Below are positions 1 to 12,300 of a stretch of 64,000 nt of DNA, piece by piece (position 1 is the first letter of the stretch; each line of letters begins with the position of its first letter). The notes under the pieces are model-generated. The model was not told the origin of the DNA. It did not search any database and was given only the letters and a program-made list of their open reading frames with translations. Source of the stretch: Harmothoe impar (lineage: Eukaryota > Annelida > Polychaeta > Phyllodocida > Polynoidae); the NCBI GenBank assembly GCA_947462335.1, contig OX381704.1, forward strand, positions 44,892,942-44,956,941. Direction: 5' to 3'. The position numbers were made by a program, and so were the translations under genes.

Positions 1-245
1 ACGCAAAGAATCTGCCCGAAGTTTAACTAGGTCACGGCTATGAGGTACTGAAAGGGCTTTCGGCAAATGTTTAGACAGTCACGCCCGTACGTTCTCGTTC
101 ATTATAAATAATGCAATATTTTGCATATTGAAAGAACATTAAATAATGTCCAAACTGCAGATGGAAGTTCTCCGAAAGGCACAACTCTGTCAAAGACTAA
201 ATTTAATGACGACTTTCTTTGCGTCGCGCACCTGCCCTGATCGCG

Positions 246-260
246 GTTGTTGGTAGTAAC
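246..260 (+). promoter_or_regulatory. candidate RFX X-box upstream of SPATA7
   Basis: The sequence GTTGTT-GGT-AGTAAC fits the RFX X-box pattern of two half sites (RYYNYY and RRNRAC) separated by 1 to 3 bases. It lies 48 bases before the SPATA7 start codon. RFX factors control ciliary genes through X-boxes near the start, and SPATA7 is a ciliary gene, so the position makes sense. A YY1-like ATGGCCGC follows at about 266-273. No TATA box is visible. The motif is seen; its function is inferred. Confidence 0.45.
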
Positions 261-307
261 AAATATGGCCGCTTAGCAGGAATTGAACGACGAAAACAAT
301 CCCTAAA

Positions 308-3300
308 ATGGCTGGGAAAACACGCAGACGAGGTATGAAAAGTTATTATGTAGTCTTGAATAGTTGCATATTATGTCTTGCTTCCCGGAAAGGTAGGCAT
401 GAACTATTATGATCTACTGTGAAGGAGGTTATCAGTGTCTCACTGTGCCCGTATTGAAGTCACAGTGCCACTGGCACTGTCACTGTCACTGTGACTCGTG
501 ATTATAGAGGTGAGTCACACTCACAGAGTGTCACCAAATTGCTGACACTAAGTGACAGTGTCACTGTGACACTGAGTGACTCCCTCATTCAACAATGTTT
601 GAAAAAAAGGTCAGTAGGCAGTCTAGGGGTTAGTACTAGCCTAGGCCTAAGGCTGTAGTAGTTCGACACTTCTACCCCTGTAAGTGAAACCATGTGCCTT
701 TGGGCTAACCAAGTTACTCTGCCAATCTGGCAGAGTAGCTATTTTGGTGGAAGTATTCACTCTTCAGTCTAATGTTTCCAGCCACATGTCCCTCAATGTA
801 TATTCACCTGTTCATCATCCACAAGGTATTCCTAATACATAAATAGATCTGTAATCCTGGCTTTGTTTGATGCCCGGGGGGGCCACTCCCTATCTTTTCT
901 ATAGTCACTATATGCGAACATCACCCAAAATTTCCTACCCTTATCAAGGGGCGAAATTTTCAAAAATCACACCCTTTTCAAGGCAAATTTAGTGAAAAAA
1001 CAGACCCTAATCACAAGTAACCCTTGAAAAATGTACCCCAATCATAGGTGACCCTGAAAAGAAATACGCGAATCAAGGGTGACTCAAACATATCATAGCA
1101 AAATTAAGTTTAATAAACCTTCAAAGAGTGATTATGGTCTGAAAATACACCCCTTTCTCCCAAAATTTGCTCAAAATGTAACCCTTATCACGGGCCCTCG
1201 CGGGTCCGTGCCTAGGACCCAAAAACGGACCCTTTCCCTTGGAATCGTGTTCACACATAGTATCCAATGCTGAGGGAGTGGCCCCCCCGGGGTTTGATGT
1301 CAACTCCACTCCTCTGGGACACCCCTCCCACCACTTCTCCCTGCTGTTGATATCAAAATGTGTGACATACACTAACATTGACATGTTTGCAGCAGTATAA
1401 GAATGCTGGACATGTGGAGTACCTTTTGGGGAACAGGATTGACTATTTTGAGGGAGTGGCAGTGAGTACATTTATGAGAACAACACCCTTTTTACTCCCA
1501 TTATAGTAGCTGCAACTGCGCCAGATGTGTCCGACTAATACTAGGCTATAGGCCCTGGCCTAGGTATACGTGTTAAAACATTCTTACTGTCATCAATGGC
1601 CGACCTATGCAGGTGGCGCTGCGGGCGTAGGCCGCAGTAGTAAGGATGTTGCTGCAAACAATGCAGCTGTGTGCTGTTTTTTCCCATACTGAACAATACA
1701 AAAGATGTAGTAGCTGGCACCCTGTGCCTGTGTATTCAACCTTTGGGGCCCGATTTAGGGCCTTTTACCCCCTACATAGCTTAGATATTTTAACCGAGTG
1801 GCAAGCACTATATGGACATGCATATATGTCAGCCATAGATCCCTAGCTTTTGAAAATTTCGAGAAATCTGAGTTTTAGCAAGATTTCTAGTACTTAAGCT
1901 ATATAGAGTTGGCGGCCACTTTCAGCAGGGTACATAATGGTAGAAATCGTATCATATCTAAGTTAACACTATCAATACAATGGAATATATATGTTATAAA
2001 GAACCTGATGGGTTAATGGTAACATATTTAATCATTTTCCCGGAGAAATTCGGCCCAAACAAGGATTTTTGCAGTGTTTTACTGAAGTACAGTTGCAGTG
2101 AGTGTGGACTCCGGTGTGCATAGTCACGTGACCAGTATCATCGTCCCGACATATGGATATTAAAGATGAGCTGAACTGAGTGGGTCTGAGTTGTTTACAT
2201 GCTCATCCAAGATGGCCGCCGCACATGCGCATATACGATGTATACAAACACACAACATCCTTCCTTTAACGGAAAAGATAATTTCTTATATCTTAGGATA
2301 ATACTATAGCTTATTCAGAGTTAACTTGAGTCTTTGGAATAGTCCTGGGATGTTAAGACTTAAATGATATGCCTCTAGATATTTCATGTATCTTTGTCAA
2401 GTAAGATTTTATGAAAATAGGGTCAGGTAGACTGCCTGACACCCACACGTGAAAGACAGGGATTATTCTGCCCTATGTGTCAATCACGTCTCACTGGTAA
2501 TGCTGTGGCGCTACAACGGCCCTACCAGACCGAGTGGTTACCACTGGTGGTGCAGGCACCTCTGCCGGTTCGGGTGGTACGGTCTGTTCAGCCACCGGTT
2601 CATTCCTACGCCTCTGATGTGGAGTGGCAGGTTTGACGGTGCGCTGTACCTTTGCTGGTGACGTGACTGTTGGAGTGATTTCACTAGGTACTTTACTAAC
2701 ACTCATTTCCTCGCGAGTGTTAGGCTCCTTGGTCTTCTTCAGTTGCTGACAGTTCCTCCTGAGGATGCCAGTCTCCACGGTGTATGACCTTTCGTCTTGT
2801 CTCTCTACCACTGTCCCCTTGGTCCAGGTCTTAGTACCAACCATGTGCTATATGGGCATATAGACACGTATATACCGACATGACTCATTTGTAATCGGAG
2901 AGACCACCCTTGTGAACATTTTGAGAATGATTTCAGGCGACTTTATTGCTGGCCCGGAAAACAATTGCTCGGAACTCTAGGTCCCTTTTTTTTAGTGTAT
3001 TTTAGGGCCTTCATAAATTAAAGAAAAGAGTATGATGAAAATAAGGTTGGCGGGGGAGGTCTATGAGGGTATGTCACCTTGTGCTCTTCAGAGTGCGTTT
3101 AAATTGCTCTTTATTTACTGTTGTTTGTAGAAACAAAAGTGTCAACCCTTGTGATTTCATAACTTTGGTTCTAGTTGGAATATTAAAAAAATTCTTTCAG
3201 TTTTGGAAAGCTTAAGTGCCAGCGGGCGCACCTGTAAGGACTTCTATGCGCCATTAAGGATTTTAATGCGTGAATTGCACGCTGCACGGCCCTGTCAAAA

Positions 3301-6300
3301 CACCTGCAAGTCAACCGCTTCCGGCTTTAGGAGAGCGGGTGCGGTCGGAAGCATTGTCTTGGTGCGTCGGCTCATCAGCCTTTGTGCGGGGCTAGACAGC
3401 ATACCTTGTGATGGCGTATTTCGGTGGTCCAACAAAGCTAGGTATGGGTCGGTTCCGGCCTTGCGGCACTTTCTCATGATCTTCTTAGTGGTCTTTACTG
3501 CTGACTCACCTTTGCCATTCGCCCTACTGTTGTATGGGCTGCTCATCATTTGTTCGATGTCCCATGCATCACAGAAGTCGCGGAATTCTTCGGACACGTA
3601 CTGTAGCCCGTTGTCGGACACTAGGGTGTCTGGGATACCGTATCTGGCAAAGTGTGTTTTTAGTTTGCCGATGATGGTTGTAGAGTCTGTCACAGGTAGC
3701 ATGTCGACTTCCCAGGAATTGCTTAGGTAGTCAACAGTGATGAGGTAGTCTCGCCCGTTTAGGCTAAACATGTCCGTCCCTACTTTGGCCCATGGCCTGT
3801 CAGGTATGTCGTGACTCATTATCGGCTTTTTAGGATTTGCTGTTTCGTACGTCCTGCAGATGTGGCACTTCCAGATGAAATCTCTGATTTCTAGAGCCAT
3901 GTTTGACCAGAAGATGCTTTCATTGGCACATCGTAGGCATCCATCTATGCCGAGGTGCGACGAGTGGATCTTGACCTTCAGGGTCGCCCTGTCGCTCATG
4001 GGGATTATCACTCGCTCACCTCGGAATACCAGTCCTTCATGCACTGCTAGTTCATCTCTGAATGAGAAGTATGGGTGTAGCACCGGTGGTACATCGATCT
4101 TCTCGTTGGGCCATCCTCTTAATATGGTCTCTTTCAGTGCTGTCATTGTTAGGTCGACTTCGGTGGCTCGACGGATGGTCTCAATCCTGGAATCAGATAT
4201 GGCCATGTACTTCGTCGGGTTGACGTTCTCAAATTCTTCGTGATGTCTCTCCGTAGTCTGTCTGTAAGCTCGAGACAGAGTGTTGGCGAGATACATCTCC
4301 GTCCCGGGTGTATATATGACTTTCACGTCATATTGCTGGAGTCGCATTAGCATGCCCTGTAGTCACCTAGGGGCTCTTGCTAATGGCTTCTTCATGATGT
4401 TTTGTAGAGGCTTATGGTCAGACATCACACTGACCTGTCTACCAAACGTGTATTAGTGAAATTTCTCTGCACTCCACACAATGGCAAGCATCTCTTTCTC
4501 TATCTGTACGTAGCGTGTCTCGGTGTTGGTTAAGGCACGGCTGGCGAACGCTACCGGTTGTCCGTCTTGTAGAAGTGCCGCCCCGAGTCCGGTCTTGCTG
4601 GCATCACACTGGATGGTGAGCTCCTTGCTTGGGTCATAGTACCTGAGAACTGGTGCCTCACTCACAAGCTTCTTTACTTGTTGAAGTGCTCTATCTTGGG
4701 CACCCGACCAGTTCCATGGCACGTCTTTCCTCTTCAGTTGCCGGATAGGTTCGATAACATCTGACAATCGAGGTAGGAATCTTGCCAGGTAGTTTATGAA
4801 TCCATTCAGACGCTGGACTCCCTCGACATCAGTTGGTTTCTGCATATCCATCACAGCATCCACCTTTGCAGGATCGAGCTTTAGGCCTTCGTGCGTGATC
4901 AGATGTCCAAGAAACGCTATAGATTTCTGGCGCAGTTTCATCTTCTTAGGGTTCAGTCTGATACCTTTGTCCTGGCATCGCTGACATAGTTGTTCTAACT
5001 TCTTATCGTGGTCCTGTAGGGCTTTGCAGTCGGTCTCGCCAGTGCCGTATACCATCAGATCATCTGCGATACAGATGACTCCATCCAAGTCGTGGATGCA
5101 TTCATGGAGCTTTCTGGCGAATATCTCTGACGAGACGCTTGTACCGAATGGTAATCTCAACCATCGGTATCTTCCGTACGGACTTGCAAATGTAGTCAGT
5201 CTCGATGACTCTTCGTCTAGTTTCACATGCCAGTATCCGGACTTCAGGTCTATCGTTGAGACTATCTTCGCTTTGGATAGTTCTGGCAGTACGTCATCTA
5301 GCGTGCAGAGGGGGAAGTGCTCTCGTTTCAGTGCCTTGTTTAGTGGTCTAGGATCTATGCAGATCCTCAACTCTCCAGTCTTCTTTGTAGCTGTTGCCAT
5401 GGCGCTGACCCAGTCAATTGAAAGGTCTCTCAAATATTAGCTGTAGAACCTTATTGTATATCATCAAACAGGCCGGGGCCTGTATAATTTCCTACAAAAA
5501 AACTGTATAATGCCATCAATGAACCCCCACCCCTGCCTAGGGATGCCACCCATAACACAATGACAAACTTCCCCATGCTAGCTAACAGTGTTATACAGGT
5601 ACTGTGCGGTACTTAGGGTCCCAGACCCCTCTGCCCCACTTTTCTCTATGTGGGAGAGGTACGGTTTGGGAATTATTTGTATATCATCGTAGGTTCTTGA
5701 CATGGCCCGAAAGGGACAGGTCAGAGAGTCCTGAGAGTTGGCCAGTTGTCGTGCAGCCAATAACTCACGCCAATAATCCGTGGCACTCACACTCGAGTGT
5801 GGGCTCTTTGTTCATTTTCTTTTATCAATGGTTAATACAATTTTGACACGTTGTGACCCCTATGCATTAGCATGGGCTGCCCTTATGCGTTCCCCCTGTC
5901 GGCTCACCCCTCTTGGCTCTTCCCCCGAGAGGGGCAGTGCATAAAGGCAGTGCAGGGCAATGCGTAGGGGTCGGCGTTTATTTTAATTTCTTTTTCCTTT
6001 TTTTTCATTTCAAAAAGTGACGTGGGAAAGAAACACACAAAAACGCCGCTGCACCTCCTCTATGCTTTGCCCTTCTCTGTTTCAGTGTTGCCAAAAACCT
6101 TTTATGCACACAGGCCAAGGTGGCCTGTGTGGCAACATCTTACACAGGCCACATCACCTTACTTTGATGTCAAATATAGTAGTATGTGACAATATAGATG
6201 CAAATTCTTTTCAATGGCTTACAAAATTGATGGTTAAAATGTGTAAATTTATTGAATAATGTTTACATGGTCATAGCTCTGCTTCTCATAGAAGTATCAC

Positions 6301-9300
6301 TGTTAAAAAGAAGTCCCTGTTGTAAGGCTGAGGTCATGGCCGGCCATTGTGGCCGGTGTCTGATGGCCTCACATCGGCCATCATGATTCTACATCGGTAA
6401 AAGCTGATGTCCCGCCGTCATTTCGGCAACACTGCTGTTCTTATATCCCAGCTCTCGCCACTGAGCTGTCCTCCAATCAGCTCTCCCCACTTTGCACGTT
6501 GAGACTGATTTAGTTAGTAGAGACCTTTTTTACAGCTAACTGCACACCTTGCTGCCTCGTGCAGAGATGTCCGGCCCACAGTTTAAACTACTATTATTGG
6601 AATTTGGAGTCTGTTTTAATACCGTTTGATATGGCATTTGATTAATATAGACGAAGACAGTCTATAAACAACTGAGCCGTGTCGATGCCCTCCACCACAA
6701 CCGGAACAAATAAAACGGAGATTTTAGCAACTCATCATATTAAAGGTGAACTGGGCTAATTATGGTCTTATTCCTGTTTTGAATCGTGTCTAACGATGTT
6801 TATGAATCCACATTATTGGCAATGTGTTTGAGTAAAATCATCTCAGTCCTAGAAGGATTAGATTTTCTGATTAGTCTCATTGAAAATATGGGAATGACCA
6901 ACAAGCCTTTTTCTGAAGATCCTACTTTGTTGCTAGATTCCTATATGCTAAAGCAAAAGTTGGGGATCTTCAGTCTTAGATCATGTAGAAATGTCAAGGT
7001 TTTCTGTCCATTCCTTTGATGTTTTGCTGAGGTCATCTGACTATTGCATCATATTTGCTCCAAACGGGATGCTGAAGTGTCCCTTATGCTATTCCTGCTC
7101 TGGGATGTGGCTGCAGGGTGTACATAGAGGCGCTAAGGTTGGCATAGCAGGGACCAGTGTACATACAAAGGATACGCTACTCTTTTGCCAAAAACTGACC
7201 ACTGTGACTTGGCTGAGTAATGCTCTCTGAACACGTAATTCTGCTCAACTGGGTCTACTGGGTGAACCTGCCAGTGTTTAGATAAATAAATTTGTTTTCA
7301 TGTTTTCAGATGCTCACCCCTCGTCCCCTAAGAGGCAGGTCGAGATGCCGAAGGGGCACCTCGGACTCAAAAGCAGTCGTAAGTTTAAATAGTCAAAATG
7401 TGTACATTTACAAAAGATAAACTGGAAATTAATGGCCTCATAATGAATCGGACGGCTTTAGAGTAGCTGGAGGTAACTAAGGTACTATTAGAATACTCTG
7501 ATTTAGAATACAGTACAGATATGTAACATACAAATACATGTAGTAAGTGACATACTAGTGCACACTATTCAAGTATATTAACAGAATATTGAGTTCTTCT
7601 GTTTGGCATTTATGATTTCTCTCGCTCCCAGCATTCGCGCCGACGGACTGCAAGCTGACGAGTCAGTTCATGGTAGTAGATCACATGAACGCACATTACA
7701 AGAAAGTGAACAAGGCCAAATGTAAGTATAACACACAACGACATACAAAGATCATCTTATACTCTTTATTTCATACCATTGAAAAAAGAAGATGTATATG
7801 TGTATGATATATACTACATGTATATGTATATATGCCATAAAGTCCTGTCATTGTTTGTCTTATAACATTTTAGGAAAGCTTCTTGGATGTGCAGAAATGT
7901 ATTGCCAGAAAACTATTTCCTCCATTATGCTCATGTTCTAGTGATTTTAATAGGAAAAGTATACAGTGTACATTTTTGACAACTATCGAAAATCCCTCTT
8001 GAGTTATACGAGGACCAGAACCTCACTAGCAGATAACAGGGTTCTCCCATGGTGGGGGTGGGGGTTATACACGAGATGCAAGTTTTACTTTTTCCTTGTA
8101 CTTAGGAATTTACGGTTATTGCCGCTGCCTTGTTTTCCAGCTGCTATTGACAGTGGTCCCCCGAAGGCATGGCTTACGAGTCAGAAAGGTGAGTACACGA
8201 TCACACACAACTCTTCCATTAATTTACATGTATCTTATTTGATGAATTTTTAACCCACGGTAACTTATTGCACGCGGGGACGAATTAACTTGAAACCCTG
8301 GGCATTAGTGCATTAATGCCAGAGTTTGATGTGAATCAGAGCTGCAGTCCTCTTTTTATTTACTACCCTACCAAGTGCAGTATGTTTACCATTGAGTAAG
8401 AAACAACCACAGATCAAATGTCCAGGTCACTCACGTTTTCCTTTGCTAATACTGTATACATGTATGTGACAGTGCGGGACCAGGCCAGGCGGGCGGCACT
8501 CAAATCAGACATGAAGAGACGCGAGGCGTGGGTGTCAGGCAATAACAGGACTGGGTCTCGACCTGTCTCCCGCGCCAGCTCGGATGTAGCCCGCGATGAG
8601 ATGTACGCTATGGTAAGTATTTTACAATTAGATTTTTATTTCAGACTTAATTGTGTTACAAAGGTCCATAGTATAGAAATAAACAAATACACACACATAT
8701 TATATTGATTCAAAAAGTACAGCTATGCCTCCTAGGCTATAGCCCTTTAAGGATAGCAAAGTGCTTCAACAGAACAGCGGTGCCTGCATGGATCATAATT
8801 CTTTTACCATAGCCCTTTGAGGGTGGCATAGTGCTTTTACAGTGGTACATGCATGCATCATACCTCCTAGGCCATAGCCCTTTAAGAGCAACATAAGGCT
8901 TCAACTGGAGAGTGGTACATGCATGCATCATTCATTCTAGGCCATAGCCCTTAAGGACGGCAAAGTGCTTCAAGGGCATGTATGCATCGCATCTCCTAGA
9001 CCATAATCCTTTAAGGACGGCATAGTGCTTCAACTAGACTGGTGCATGCATGTATCATGCCACCTAGGCCATAGCCCTTAAGGATGGCAAGGTGCCTCAG
9101 TGGGACCGTGGTGCATGCATGCATCATGCCTCCTAGACCATAACCCTTTTAACGGTGGCATATATCTTCACAGTGCTGCATGTATGCATCATGCTTCCTA
9201 GACCATAGGCCTTTAAGGGTGCAAGTAATTCTTGTATTTCTTCTTACAGATGGAGTCGCTAGATGACTATGATGAGGTCGATAACATTCCACGTAAGGCG

Positions 9301-12300
9301 GGGCGTGATGCTAACACGACACTCGAGGTGCACATCTCAGACGGGGGTCCTGACGACCCTGAGATGGCGCTCATTGACAAGATTGTCGCTGACCACCAGA
9401 ACTCGCCGAGTAAGTACCACCATGAGCGTCCCGTCCAGCAGTCTACCTATGTCCAGCAACACGCGGCACCCCGCACACCTAAAGGAGGCCACAGTGGCAG
9501 GACGCGCCACAAGGAGCCCCCACGCCCCAACAGTGGACGCATGTTGAATACAGGCGAGTTTGGGGCCACGGCCACACTACAGCGTAACCCATCTACGCCG
9601 CGCAGTGCCGACCTACTGGAGACCCAGTCACATAAGTTCACACAGGAAAAACCCTTCCAGCCACGCATCAACAAGACTAACCGCCAGTCCAGCCTCAGTC
9701 AGTTCAAGTACTACAACGCCCCACCCAAACCCCGCACCTCTAACCGGGCGGCCGGGGGGAGCACCGAGGGGGGGCGTGCTGCGGGAGGGGGAGGTACGCA
9801 GGTGATTAGTAGACAGGGTCCCACCCGGTCCACCACCCCACTCACCGAGAGTGTAGACTGGGCCAATGCCTCGATAATGAGTCGGGACCACGGCATGGTG
9901 CGGACTCCGACCGGCGTCCCGCCCCTCGATATCTCCCTCGACATGGACCACATGCAGTGGCTGAAAGAGCAGTCCAAGATGGCGCACCTCCGCTCTACGT
10001 ACCGCACCGATGCCGAGGGAGGGGACGTGACCAGCGCACCACCGCACAACCCGCTCAACCAGAGCGGGGTCACCAGCAGGATCAACTCTGGGTGAGTCGA
10101 CATTGTCTTCTTCATGTTGGGGTGAAAAGGAAGCAGTTCAGCTATTGTTTTACTTTGCTATATATTAATTAAACTAAAAACGCTGTTTTGTGTACTAAGC
10201 TACATGTGTTTTGCTTGTACTTGTTAACTTTTAAGGCCGGCATGAGGTTCTAGTGTCATGGTCATTTGTAGTGATGATGGACCAATGCAGCGCTGGCGAG
10301 TAATTTGGCAGGTCTGTGTTGGTGCAGGGTGTTGACCCTTTTGGAGTGTATCACCCCTATAGGGTCAGCATAATGCATAAATGCAGCCCTGAAGGGTTAC
10401 TCATCACGACTGATACGTCATGAGGACAAAGGCACATTACGCATTAAATCACTCTGCTGCCATTAAAGGGTTAATACCAGCAGAAAAAACTAAAACTTGA
10501 TTTGATAGTGTGGCAGTAGTCCCATATAGTGATGTACAGAAATATAATTTCTTTGAAGTCTAGCAATAGTTAGGGGTTTCATGTCCTACCCTATTTTTAT
10601 ATTCATTCTTTAAAAAATACAAATATGTAAATGTTTTTACGTATAAAACTCAAGAATTTATGATGGTAATTAATTATGCTCTTGATACTTACTATAAACG
10701 AATAAGTAATAAAACGTCAGATCTAAGGCCGAGAGTTCATATCTATACCAAACCATCGTTTGAAATTTCAATTTCTTTCCCATTGAAAATCTCGTTTATT
10801 CACTAACGAGTAGATTTACACGGTATGTTCAGAGATATTGCTAGAAATTGTTGTCTAGATGTACTTAAAAAAAACAAAATTCATTTTAGCATACTTTTCG
10901 TTACCTAAAATTTCTGCACCAGAATGATTGTTTTGACATCACAATTCTCAATCCTTTGCCAATTTCCGGTTGTTCCACAACAATTTCTTTTTCAAACAAA
11001 ATGACCACTCTCTTTTTATTAATCATTTTTAATAAGCATCCAATTATGTTCATATCTTAACCGCATCATTTTCACTGCGCATTTGACAACACCTTTGTCC
11101 AACTTGAAATAATGAAGGTCAATGGCAGGCAAAAAATGGAACACCATTATTTCTGCTGTACTTATTTTCACCAAGAAAACAAACGCCGGAAGTAATTACC
11201 AAGCTGTGTTAGTTTCCGGTCAGCTGAATTCTTCCACTAACAGTAATTCCCACAACCCCTCCCCCTTCCCGAAAAAAACGCTGATGATCTATGCTCTCAG
11301 TTATCTATACTAGCCATGTCGGTCTTTGTCAAGACTCTCTATGATTAAAATAGCTGTTTCTGATAAGCATCATTTTGACACTTCTTGAAAAACAAGAAGA
11401 TTTGGTCAATGTCTCTTGACTCCGGAAATTCCTCTTTTCCTCAGAGTTTGGGTCTGCCTTTAACTGAATAATATGTGTAAAAATATTTTTTTTTTAAAAA
11501 GGCCCTCAAACTAGTAATCCATTCATGAAGGAATGTAGAAACTGTCCATTTCACTGCCAAGAAAAAAAGGATAAAAATGAAATTCACAGTTAACACGCTT
11601 CATTAGTTTTTAAAGACTTAAATGTCATGGGTCAGTCTCCCCGCCACATAGCACGTCTCCTCTTTCATGTAAACGCCGTAATGAATGCAATTGCTGGTTT
11701 TAAATAACCAACCAATTAATCTGTGCTTTTCTGCGGGTATGTGAACTTCCTTGTGGCTAGTTCTGAGCTGGGAGACAAGTGGAGTCTGCATAGTGAGCCT
11801 GTCCGCGCAGTCCCGGACCGGGCAGGACCTATGTATGTATCATATTCCAGGCATTGTTATAGGACCTGACTTTCACCCATGCAACTCTACAGTGACATAT
11901 GCACCTACCTCAATCCTACAATTCATTCACCACCTCCGGGCTCCCCCACCCCACTCATTGTATGCTACAATTTCACACCAAATCCGTGCCTTTGTGAATC
12001 AATCAGAAAATAGGAATGTCGTGCCTAAAGTTTGAGACTCAGATGTCTTCCATATAATTCGCATGGATAAACATTGCATGCTCATCGTGTTTCGATAAAA
12101 CTTCTAATTTTACATTTTATCTGAAATTTCATGAACTTGTATTAATCATAATGAGTGTTTGAAATGATTGAGTAAATGTATACTTTATATCAAAAGTATA
12201 GACGTCTTACATATTATACAGATCTTCACAGATTTCCTCATCTTTAACACTGAAGAAGTACTTGTCTGTAATCATACTTACTTTTGTTGAGGATTTAATT

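Larger units (their letters stand above)
2491..5440 (-). mobile_element. Ty3/gypsy LTR-retrotransposon pol relic
   Basis: Minus-strand remains, in the order reverse transcriptase, RNase H, integrase and integrase C-terminal tail, lie inside SPATA7 intron 1, antisense to the host gene. Gag, protease and the start of reverse transcriptase are missing. The recognisable homology begins near 5425 and is cut off by a stop just upstream. Two in-frame stops break the RNase H region. A stretch at about 2845-3294 that is not pol separates the integrase core from its tail, so a later insertion or rearrangement is likely. I could not find paired LTRs. The copy is dead. Confidence 0.88.

Noticed and set aside
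8728..9225. CRISPR-like array
   Set aside because: Units are contiguous imperfect tandem repeats without unique spacers, in an animal intron.
9263..10172. Several overlapping frames around SPATA7 exon 6
   Set aside because: Shadows of the GC-rich exon 6, which is fixed by splice sites and phase.
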